From DATAYA01 sp963754235 (GTDB lineage: Bacteria > Pseudomonadota > Alphaproteobacteria > Acetobacterales > Acetobacteraceae), in NCBI GenBank assembly GCA_963754235.1, contig CAVWFK010000006.1, positions 248,001 through 312,000 of the forward strand: a stretch of 64,000 bases of DNA. Reading direction: 5' to 3'. This document shows, piece after piece, positions 28,587 through 35,910 of this stretch. Every line of letters begins with the position of its first letter. Within the stretch, counting starts at the first letter, position 1. The position numbers were made by a program, and so were the translations under genes. Below the pieces are notes generated by a model. The model worked only from the letters and a program-made list of their open reading frames with translations. It was not told the DNA's origin and searched no databases.

Positions 28587-29060
28587 TGCTTGCAAGGATG
28601 TGGGCGGATTTTTGGGTGGGGTCGCTTGCGTCCATGTGTCCGGCCTGTTGGTGCGGTCGGCGCCCGAGCCGGCCGCTGGCCAAGATGGTTTCCGCGACGG
28701 GAGTTCCAAACAGTGCAGCGGCCTCGAGAGCCACTGGATTGCGCGGCGTGTCTCCGGTCTCGGATCGACCGATCCCACCATCTGCTCGTTCGCTTGCAAG
28801 GTCCGTCAACGGCGCAACGAGCGGTCAATGTCCCGCCCGCTCCGCCGAGCTTGTCCGGCGCCGGTCGGGATCGCCGCCCTTCCGTCGCATCGGAGCTGTG
28901 GGTAGGTGGCCCGCCAGAGCGAGCGGCGACGAGTTTGGCGCCGGCGGGCCACTTACCCACAGCGGTGGCCAAGCGCGGTGCTCCTGGGGCGGGGTAGTTG
29001 CGACCGCAACGCGAACCCTGGAAGTCACCACGACGCCCGACGCCCGCTCCGCCAGTCGCC
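28587..29060 (-). ncRNA. Putative IS1111-type guide RNA region of copy B
   Basis: Non-coding stretch 3' of the transposase. A strong stem is formed by GCTGTGGGTAGGTGGCCCGCC (28895-28915, 21 bp; shown by its ends) and its inverted copy at 28943-28963, with one mismatch. The position matches the guide-RNA region of IS1111 elements; extent and direction of the RNA are not visible. Confidence 0.35.
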
Positions 29061-30134
29061 TCACGCCCCGCTCGGCGTCGCCACAGCGGGGCGCGCGAGT
29101 GCGGCGTGGTAGGTTTCGCCGCTTACCATCGGCTTCCAGGCGACGCGGGCGATCTTGTTGGCCAGCGCGACGGCGGCGAGCTTGGCGGGCTTGCGCGCCA
29201 TCAGCCGCAGCAGCCAGGGCATCGGCCGCCGGGTGGCACCCCGCCGTGTCTGCCACACCACCGCGGTGGCACCGACCACCAGCAGGCTGCGCAGCGTCTC
29301 GTCGCCGGCGCGCGTGATGCCGCCCAGCTTCACCTTGCCGGCGGTCGAGTGATCCTTTGGCGTGAGCCCGAGCCAGAGCCTTGCCCTCGCGAAAGCGGGG
29401 GCGGCGTAATCGCGGCCGGAGCGGAATGCGCCCGGATCAGGCGTCTTCATCACCAGCAGCGAGGCGACCACCGGCCCGACGCCGGGGATCGCGGCCAGCC
29501 GCTGCGCCAGTTCACTCGCTTGGTGCCATTCCCGCAGGCGAGCTTCGACGGCGGCGATCCGCGTCTGCAAGCGCGCGTACTCCTCGGCCTGATCGGCGAA
29601 CAGCTCCCGCGCCAGTTGCGGCACCATCGCATCGTCCTGCAGGCGCTGCAGCAGCGGCTCGATCTGCGCCGTTCCCTTGGCGGCGATCAGGCCAAACTCG
29701 GCAGCATAGCCGCGGATCGTGTTGGCCAGTTGGGTGCGCTGGCGCACCAGCCGCTCGCGCTCTCCGGCCAGCATCAGCGCCGCCTGCTGATCGACGGTCT
29801 TGATCGGCACGAAGCGCATGCTCGGCCGGCTCGCCGCCTCGCACAGCGCCGCGGCATCCGCGGCGTCGTTCTTGCCGCGCGTGACGTACGGCTTGGCGAG
29901 CTGCGGGGCGATCAGCTTCACCGTGTGCCCCATCCGGGTCAGCTCCCGCGCCCAGTGATGCGCCCCGCCGCACGCCTCCATCGCCACCACCGTCGGGGGC
30001 AGCCGCTGGAAGAACTCGCCAAGCTGGTGACGCGTCAACTTCCTGCGCAGAACCGGCCGCTCGGCCTGGTCCACCCCGTGCAGTTGGAAGCAACGCTTCG
30101 ACGTGTCCACGCCGATGCGGATAAGCTGCTCCAT
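29061..30134 (-). CDS. IS110-family (IS1111) transposase, copy B
   Basis: A 357-residue protein from ATG 30134 (MEQLIRIGVDTSKRCFQLHG). DEDD residues lie in VDTSKR, VAMEACGGAHHWARE and RGKNDAADAAALCEA. C-terminal part: LAAIPGVGPVVASLLVMKTP. Within the usual RDYAAWLGLTPKDHS block an extra eight residues (PAFARARL) are inserted at about 29385-29408 without breaking the frame. The insert may or may not harm activity. Confidence 0.92.
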   Translation of the reverse strand: MEQLIRIGVDTSKRCFQLHGVDQAERPVLRRKLTRHQLGEFFQRLPPTVVAMEACGGAHHWARELTRMGHTVKLIAPQLAKPYVTRGKNDAADAAALCEAASRPSMRFVPIKTVDQQAALMLAGERERLVRQRTQLANTIRGYAAEFGLIAAKGTAQIEPLLQRLQDDAMVPQLARELFADQAEEYARLQTRIAAVEARLREWHQASELAQRLAAIPGVGPVVASLLVMKTPDPGAFRSGRDYAAPAFARARLWLGLTPKDHSTAGKVKLGGITRAGDETLRSLLVVGATAVVWQTRRGATRRPMPWLLRLMARKPAKLAAVALANKIARVAWKPMVSGETYHAALARPAVATPSGA

Positions 30135-30205
30135 GGACGGCTCCCCTCGGATGTGATCTTCAACGACCTCATCCTGGCACACAGATGCCGTTCGGGAGCC
30201 GTCCA

Positions 30206-30433
30206 CCCCAACAGGGCGGTGCCGCGGGCGAGGCTGCTGGATTGCTTCGCTTCGCTCGCAATGACGGCGAGGCACCAGACGCGAGGGGCCGGAGATCGAT
30301 CCTGAATAGAACGGATTCTCAAGGCTGTGCCTTGAGCGGGTCCAGGGCGGAGCCCCGGCCTTTTGCCCCGCCTCGCCAAACCGGCCCTTGGCATCCCCGG
30401 CGCGGCGCTCTACCAAGCCGCCATCCATTTGCC
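30206..30433. repeat. REP half and GC-rich intergenic segment
   Basis: Holds the right REP half (about 30238-30265). A short GC-rich stretch with AAGGCTGTGCCTT (30321-30333) follows before the PCMT-like gene. No gene recognised. Confidence 0.5.
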
Positions 30434-31120
30434 ATGAGCCCGATGCCGCCGCCCGATCTCGAGGTCGCCCGCCGCAACATGGTGGACAGCCAGATTCGCC
30501 CCAACCGCGTCAACGACGGGCGCGTGATCGCGGCGATGCGGCGCCTGCCGCGCGAGCGCTTCCTGCCCTCTGCCCTCGCCGACCGCGCCTATCTCGACGA
30601 CGAGGTGCCGCTCGGCGGCGGCCGCGTGCTGATCGAGCCGCTGGTGATCGCGCGGATGGTCCAGCTCGCCCGCCCGACCCCCGGCGAGCGCGCGCTCGTG
30701 GTCGGCGCCGGCACCGGCTACGGCGCCGCCCTGCTCGACGCCTGCGCCCTCCACGTCACGGCGCTCGAGCAGGACGAGGCGCTGCTCGCGATCGCGCGCC
30801 CGGCGCTCGCGGCACTCGCGCCGGAAGTGACGGTCGTGCAAGGCCCGCTCGCCGCCGGCGTTGCCGACGGCGGTGGCTGGGATCTCGTGCTGATCGAGGG
30901 CGCGGTCACCGCGATCCCGCCCGCGATCGGGGCCCAGGTGAAGCGGCCCGGCGGGCGGCTGGTCACCGTGCTCTCGCCCGGCGGCGTGGCGCCGGGGCAG
31001 ATCGTGCTCGCCGAGCCGAGCGGCCCCGATCCGGAAGCGCCGCTGCGCGCCCAGCCCGCCTACGACGCCGCGACCGCGCTGCTGCCGCCGCTGGTGCGAG
31101 CGCCCGGATTCGTATTTTGA
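30434..31120 (+). CDS. Protein-L-isoaspartate O-methyltransferase-like protein
   Basis: A 228-residue PCMT-family protein from ATG 30434. The N-terminus RRNMVDSQIRPNRVNDGRVI is the form seen in alphaproteobacterial PCMT-like proteins. Motif I is ALVVGAGTGYGAALL, followed by VLIEGAVTAIPPA and KRPGGRLVTVLSP. In many relatives it lies upstream of tolC; that is not so here. Repair activity on isoaspartyl residues is a family inference. Intact. Confidence 0.8.
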   Translation: MSPMPPPDLEVARRNMVDSQIRPNRVNDGRVIAAMRRLPRERFLPSALADRAYLDDEVPLGGGRVLIEPLVIARMVQLARPTPGERALVVGAGTGYGAALLDACALHVTALEQDEALLAIARPALAALAPEVTVVQGPLAAGVADGGGWDLVLIEGAVTAIPPAIGAQVKRPGGRLVTVLSPGGVAPGQIVLAEPSGPDPEAPLRAQPAYDAATALLPPLVRAPGFVF

Positions 31121-31150
31121 CGTTCGTATTCTGACCGCAGGCGGACTCGG

Positions 31151-32320
31151 ATGAGCATCAAGGGCCAGGCCTGCATCGCCGGCGCCTGGGAACACCCGAC
31201 CCGACGCGCCCCCGACAAATCCGTGGCGGAACTCCATGCCGAGGTCGCGGCCGGCGCGCTCGCCGATGCCGGGCTCTCGCGCGACGATGTGGACGGATAT
31301 TTCTGCGCCGGTGACGCGCCCGGGCTGGGGCCGCTCGCGATGGTGGATTACCTCAATCTGCGCGTCCGCCATGTCGATAGCACCGATACCGGCGGCTCGT
31401 CCTATCTCGTGCATGTCGCCCATGCCGCCGAGGCGATCGCGGCCGGCAAATGCAACGTCGCCCTCATCACACTGGCCGGCCGCCCGCGCAGCGAGGGCCA
31501 GGCGACCGGCACGGCCCCGCGCGCGCCCAACCCGAATACGCCCGATGCGCAGTGGGAATATCCGTTCGGTCCGACGACGGCGAACCTCTATGCGATGTGC
31601 GCCCGCCGCCACATGCACGAATACGGCACGACGTCCGAACAGCTCGCCTGGATCAAGGTCGCCGCCTCGCACCATGCGAGCCACAATCCGCACGCGATGC
31701 TGCGCGAGGTGGTGAGCGTTGCCGACGTAATCGCCTCGCCGATGATTGCCGACCCGCTGCACCGGCTCGATTGCTGCGTCATCAGCGACGGCGGCGGTGC
31801 GCTGGTGGTCACACGCCCCGAGATCGCGCGCGGCCTGCCGCGTCCGGTCGTGCGCGTGATCGGTGCCGGCGAGGCGGTCAAAGGGCAAATGGGCGGTGAG
31901 ATCGACCTGACCTGGTCCGCCGCGCGCCGGTCCGGGCCTGCCGCCTTCGCCGAAGCGGGGGCGACGCCGGCCGATATCAAATACGCCTCGATCTATGACA
32001 GTTTTACGATCACGGTGCTGATCCAGCTTGAGGATCTGGGTTTCTGCGAGAAGGGGCAGGGCGGCCGGTTCGTCGCCGACGGCAATCTGATCGCGGGAGC
32101 CGGAAGGCTGCCGTTCAACACCGATGGCGGCGGATTGTGCAACAACCACCCGGCCAATCGCGGCGGCATGACCAAGGTGATCGAGGCGGTGCGGCAGTTG
32201 CGCGGCGAGGCACATCCGGCCGTGCAGGTCGCCAATTGCGATCTGGCAGTGGCGCACGGCACCGGCGGCCTGCTCGGCAGCCGGCATGGCTCGGCAACGC
32301 TGATCCTGGAGCGGGCATGA
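31151..32320 (+). CDS. Thiolase-like protein lacking the nucleophilic Cys
   Basis: A 389-residue thiolase-fold protein (SCP-x/lipid-transfer branch). The position of the usual active-site Cys reads DSTDTGGSSYLVHVAHAAEA, with no Cys. The C-terminal GGGLCNNHPANRGG and AHGTGGLLGSRHGSATLIL are present, with the GHP-like element altered to NHP. Such proteins often act with a DUF35 partner in steroid or acyl side-chain retro-aldol or non-decarboxylating reactions. The DUF35 gene follows immediately, which fits this. Confidence 0.8.
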   Translation: MSIKGQACIAGAWEHPTRRAPDKSVAELHAEVAAGALADAGLSRDDVDGYFCAGDAPGLGPLAMVDYLNLRVRHVDSTDTGGSSYLVHVAHAAEAIAAGKCNVALITLAGRPRSEGQATGTAPRAPNPNTPDAQWEYPFGPTTANLYAMCARRHMHEYGTTSEQLAWIKVAASHHASHNPHAMLREVVSVADVIASPMIADPLHRLDCCVISDGGGALVVTRPEIARGLPRPVVRVIGAGEAVKGQMGGEIDLTWSAARRSGPAAFAEAGATPADIKYASIYDSFTITVLIQLEDLGFCEKGQGGRFVADGNLIAGAGRLPFNTDGGGLCNNHPANRGGMTKVIEAVRQLRGEAHPAVQVANCDLAVAHGTGGLLGSRHGSATLILERA

Positions 32321-32321
32321 G

Positions 32322-32723
32322 ATGATGGCCGAACGCCGTTTCCCCGCGCCCCCGGTCACGCCGGGGGGCGAGGCGTTCTGGGCCGCCGCCGCCGAAAGGC
32401 GGTTTTTGCTCCGCTGGTGCATCGCGTGCGACCGCGCGCACTGGTATCCGCGCGCGATCTGCCCGTTCTGCGCGAGCGATCGCACCGAGTGGCGCGAGGC
32501 AACCGGTCGCGGCACGATCTATTCATTCAGCACCCTGCGCCGCGCCTCCCCGCCGTTCACGATCGCCTACGTGACGCTTGCGGAGGGGCCGACGATGATG
32601 ACCTGCCTCGTTGAGTGCGACCCCGATGGCGTCGCGATCGGCGATGCGGTGGAGGTCGCGTTTCGCGCAAGCGAGGGCGGGCCGCCGGTGGCGTGCTTTC
32701 GGCCGGTGCCGGCGGGGGCATGA
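32322..32723 (+). CDS. Zn-ribbon/OB-fold DUF35 protein (thiolase partner)
   Basis: A 133-residue protein with an N-terminal rubredoxin-like zinc ribbon (CIAC, then CPFC, residues about 33-51). A DUF35 OB-fold follows (GRGTIYSFSTLRRASPPFTI...TCLVECDPDGVAIGDAVEV). It starts 2 bp after the thiolase-like gene. The pair is typical of hetero-complexes acting on CoA thioesters. Intact. Confidence 0.88.
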   Translation: MMAERRFPAPPVTPGGEAFWAAAAERRFLLRWCIACDRAHWYPRAICPFCASDRTEWREATGRGTIYSFSTLRRASPPFTIAYVTLAEGPTMMTCLVECDPDGVAIGDAVEVAFRASEGGPPVACFRPVPAGA

Positions 32724-32865
32724 TTGCGTCAAGCCCGCGCCGACATCGCCGAGGCACGCCGGCTACCGCAATCCGGACACCAAAGGTGAGCTACTTCACA
32801 CTCTGGGTCTGACGGTCATGCGACCATTCCGGCCAACCAGAAAGCCTCGTCCGGAGGAGGGATCA

Positions 32866-33582
32866 GTGCCGCAGATCGCCGTCATCAACGAGTCAACGGC
32901 CATTTCCGATGCTGACGTACAGCACATGCTGCCCGCCTTCGATCACCAATGGAACAAGGACTTGGACCCGGTCTGGGGTGTGGGGCAGGCCACCTTTACA
33001 TTCGTTCCCAAAGGTCGGCGGCTCCCCGCCGGTGACTGGTGGATCGTATTCCTCGATAACAGCGATCAAGCCAAGGCGCTGGCCTACCATGATCTAACCA
33101 ACGAGGGCCTGCCGATCTCCAAAGTTTTCGTGAAGTCCATTCTGTCTGACAATGCCAGCGTCAGCGTCGGGGCAACGCACGAAATCTGCGAGATGGCGGT
33201 CGATCCGTGGCTGAACAGTGCTTACCAAGACCGGCACGGCGAATTCTGGGCCGGCGAAGTCTGTGATCCGGTCGAAGACGACCGGTATGGCTATAGGATC
33301 GGCGACGTCCTCGTGACCGACTTCGTGACGCCGAATTGGTTCGCATATCAGCATGCTCAACGCACAATTGACCTTCGAGGTCATGCTCATGCCGCCTTTG
33401 AAGTCCTTACGGGCGGATACGCGCAAAAATTCAACCCCCAGCAAGGATGGGTGCAGGTCACCGGAACCATGGCAATGGAGAGCGGAATGGCGATCCACCC
33501 TGCCCGAGGCTCGCGAAGAGAACGGCGTACCCGGCAATGGAGAAACTGGGAGCGGAGCTTCGCCAGAAACGAGGAGGCCTAG
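32866..33582 (+). CDS. Unknown protein with an HExxE motif
   Basis: A 238-residue protein. Start taken at GTG 32866 because GGAGGAGG lies 7 bp upstream; ATG 32818 is in frame but has no such site. Notable blocks: ATHEICEMAVDP (HExxE), GEFWAGEVCDPVEDDRYGYR and VTDFVTPNWFAY. The HEICE arrangement with later acidic and Cys residues could bind a metal, as in degenerate zincins, but no family is named with confidence. No signal peptide. The C-terminal 40 residues are Arg-rich and low in complexity. Confidence 0.7.
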   Translation: MPQIAVINESTAISDADVQHMLPAFDHQWNKDLDPVWGVGQATFTFVPKGRRLPAGDWWIVFLDNSDQAKALAYHDLTNEGLPISKVFVKSILSDNASVSVGATHEICEMAVDPWLNSAYQDRHGEFWAGEVCDPVEDDRYGYRIGDVLVTDFVTPNWFAYQHAQRTIDLRGHAHAAFEVLTGGYAQKFNPQQGWVQVTGTMAMESGMAIHPARGSRRERRTRQWRNWERSFARNEEA

Positions 33583-33651
33583 CTTCAGGAGGACCGGCCC
33601 TTACTGTCACGGTGGGTAACTGGGCTCGCCTCCGCAGATAGGGAAGTCGCA

Positions 33652-34149
33652 ATGCTCGCGCTCGTGATCACGGCCACCCTGTTGGGTGTTGACAGCATGG
33701 TTATTTGCGCAGCCCTCGGGCCGACGGTTCGCACGCCGGCAGGACGGCTGCGCCTCGCGGCCATATTCGGCGCCTGCGATGCCGGTGCGATTCTGTTCGC
33801 TGCCGCGCTGGGCATCACCGCCCCGTTCAGTGGCTCGACCGGCGCCGTCGCAGTCTTTGCCTATGCGTGCATGGTGCTGCTGTTCGGCACTTGGGCGCCG
33901 GTCGCACGGGGAAGGACGATGCTGGTGTTGCCATTCGCGCTGTCGCTGGACAATCTGGCCGTTGGCGCGTCGCTCCCACTGGGTACTGCGGCCGCGCAGG
34001 CCGCAATCTCGCTGCTGGTCACAGGTGGTCTCGCCTGGTTCGGCCTGACCGTCGGCGCCCGCGCCAGCCGGCCGCTTCGCGCCCCGGCGGCGAGGCGTGC
34101 AGGTGCCATGGCGCTCGCTGCCAGCTCGGCGCTACTTCTGCTCGTTTGA
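33652..34149 (+). CDS. MntP-like (DUF204) membrane protein
   Basis: A 165-residue protein with six predicted membrane helices in two repeats, each with a conserved Asp: LLGVDSMVICAALGP and LSLDNLAVGASLPLG. The latter fits the S-x-D-N-x-A-V-G motif of MntP manganese exporters. Slightly shorter than MntP (about 188 residues). Whether it exports Mn is inferred from family. No Mn riboswitch was recognised upstream. Confidence 0.7.
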   Translation: MLALVITATLLGVDSMVICAALGPTVRTPAGRLRLAAIFGACDAGAILFAAALGITAPFSGSTGAVAVFAYACMVLLFGTWAPVARGRTMLVLPFALSLDNLAVGASLPLGTAAAQAAISLLVTGGLAWFGLTVGARASRPLRAPAARRAGAMALAASSALLLLV

Positions 34150-34158
34150 GACACTGCA

Positions 34159-35910
34159 ATGGGCGTTTGCTATCATGCGCATGCGCGGTTCCTCGACCGG
34201 CGCGGCAATCGCATCACGGTCCCGGCGCCGGTTGACCACCTGACGCCGGACGCTCCGTGGTGGTACGACGAGATCGCCCGCAAATCGGCGGCGCTGCGCC
34301 GGGCCGGCTTTACCGCCATCCTGTTCCCGCCTCCGGAAAAGACGCAGAGCGGTGCGGCGAATACCGGCGATGGCTACGGCGCCTACGACCAGTACGATCT
34401 TGGCTCCAAGGACCAGTGCTTTTCGGTCCCGACGCGGTTCGGCTCGCGCGAGCGACTGCAGCGTGCCATCGCCATCGCCCACGCCTGCGGCCTGGACGCT
34501 TACACCGATTTCGTAATGCATCAGGTGATCGGCGGCAGTAACGGCGTCTATCGCTACCTCGGCGCGGATGGAAAGAGCAGGAATGGCCGGTTTCCGAAGG
34601 ACCCCGGTTGCTTCCGCGGCAATCCGCCGCGCCGGCCCGAGGACCCGGTTCCGGTCCCGGCCGACGATTTCGCTTTCGGCGACGAGTTTGTCTACAGGAA
34701 CTGCGATCCGCCCCGCTACACAATCGAGCAGATGATCGCCTGGGGCGACTGGCTGGTCCGCACACTGGACGTGCAGGGCGGCCGGGTCGATGACACCAAG
34801 GGCACCTGGGCGGAATTCGTCGCCAAGTGGATGAACAGCCGCGCGATGGCCGGAAAGTTCTTTGTTGCGGAATATTTCGAGGGTAATCCGGCAAGCCTGC
34901 AGTGGTGGGCGCATAGCTCGCCGATGAATGGCCGCTCGGCGGTCTTCGACTTCACGCTGCACTGGGCGTTGCAGGGGATCTGCAATGGCATGGGCGAGAT
35001 GCGCGCGCTGGACGGTGCCGGCTATACGGCGCGCGATCCGTTCGGCTCGGTCACTTTCGTGGACAATCCCGACACGGATCTGTCGCCCGGCCAGCCGATC
35101 ATTGCCAACAAGCTTTTAGCCTATGCGTTCATCCTTACCATCGAGGGCTATCCGTTTGTCTATCACAAGGACTACGCGCAGGAGCGGGGCTGCTACGGGC
35201 TGAAACCGTGGATCGATAATCTGGTATGGATTCACGAGCATCTGGCGGCCGGCCCGACCACGTCGCGTCATGCCGACGAGCGGGTGTTCGCCTACGAACG
35301 CATCGGCTACCCGAATTTGCTGACTGCGATCAGCAATGACCCGATCACGCCGCGATCCATAACTTGCCAGACCGGCTTCGGCGCGAACGTGCAGCTGCAC
35401 GATTACACGGGCCGCCACCACGATATCTGGACCGACGCGCAGGGCCGCGCCGCATTCACGGTGCCAAGCAATGCGTTCGGCGGCGGGCAAAGCTATCTTT
35501 GCTTTTCGCGGACCGGCCTGGATCATTCAAACCCGTTCCAGCGGCGTGCGACGCACCAGACTTTCTTCGGCGCGCCGGACCTGGACATCGGACCGGTCAC
35601 GAACGATGCAGGCCGGCCGCTCGGATCGGTGTGGTGCGCGGCCGGCACGGAGATCCGCGCGCTGCTCAGGCCGAACACCACCGGCTGGACACGGGTGCCG
35701 CAATCGGGCGTGCAGCTCACCATCACCGGCCCTGACGGGTCCCAGCTGCTCAGTCGGGACTACCCGCTGGACAGCCCAGGCGCGCCGGTCACGGCCCGCA
35801 TCGTCGCCGATGGGTGGCACGCGCTGACCCTGTCGGGCACCGCGCTCCCCACCGGCGGCTCGCCATACGAGTTGGACGTGACCTACACCGCCACGCAGGA
35901 GCTGGCCTGA
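34159..35910 (+). CDS. GH13-like (alpha-amylase fold) protein with altered active site
   Basis: A 583-residue protein without signal peptide. GH13 regions are visible: region I DAYTDFVMHQ, region II GGRVDDTKG (nucleophile Asp), region III FFVAEYFEG (acid/base Glu), region IV TFVDNPDTD (stabilising Asp). The three conserved histidines of regions I, II and IV are replaced or displaced (region IV His is Pro). The N-terminus GVCYHAHARFLDRRGN and a beta-rich C-terminal part (RADLRPNTTGWTR-like) are unusual. Its stop overlaps the next start (TGATG), so the two are translationally coupled. Confidence 0.75.
   Translation: MGVCYHAHARFLDRRGNRITVPAPVDHLTPDAPWWYDEIARKSAALRRAGFTAILFPPPEKTQSGAANTGDGYGAYDQYDLGSKDQCFSVPTRFGSRERLQRAIAIAHACGLDAYTDFVMHQVIGGSNGVYRYLGADGKSRNGRFPKDPGCFRGNPPRRPEDPVPVPADDFAFGDEFVYRNCDPPRYTIEQMIAWGDWLVRTLDVQGGRVDDTKGTWAEFVAKWMNSRAMAGKFFVAEYFEGNPASLQWWAHSSPMNGRSAVFDFTLHWALQGICNGMGEMRALDGAGYTARDPFGSVTFVDNPDTDLSPGQPIIANKLLAYAFILTIEGYPFVYHKDYAQERGCYGLKPWIDNLVWIHEHLAAGPTTSRHADERVFAYERIGYPNLLTAISNDPITPRSITCQTGFGANVQLHDYTGRHHDIWTDAQGRAAFTVPSNAFGGGQSYLCFSRTGLDHSNPFQRRATHQTFFGAPDLDIGPVTNDAGRPLGSVWCAAGTEIRALLRPNTTGWTRVPQSGVQLTITGPDGSQLLSRDYPLDSPGAPVTARIVADGWHALTLSGTALPTGGSPYELDVTYTATQELA

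Larger units (their letters stand above)
28576..30205 (-). mobile_element. IS110-family (IS1111-type) element, copy B
   Basis: Sub-terminal repeats TGGACGGCCCC at 28576-28586 and GGGAGCCGTCCA at 30194-30205 surround a transposase and a 475-bp 3' non-coding part. The terminal sequences resemble copy A (GGACGGCCCC; AGATGCCGT before the right repeat) but the proteins differ, so these are related, not identical, elements. It is flanked by inverted REP halves. Confidence 0.85.

Noticed and set aside
26082..30134. The two IS110 elements acting as a composite transposon
   Set aside because: They are diverged copies, and the DNA between them (IS5-type gene) has no cargo; sequence-guided IS110 elements do not normally mobilise as composites.
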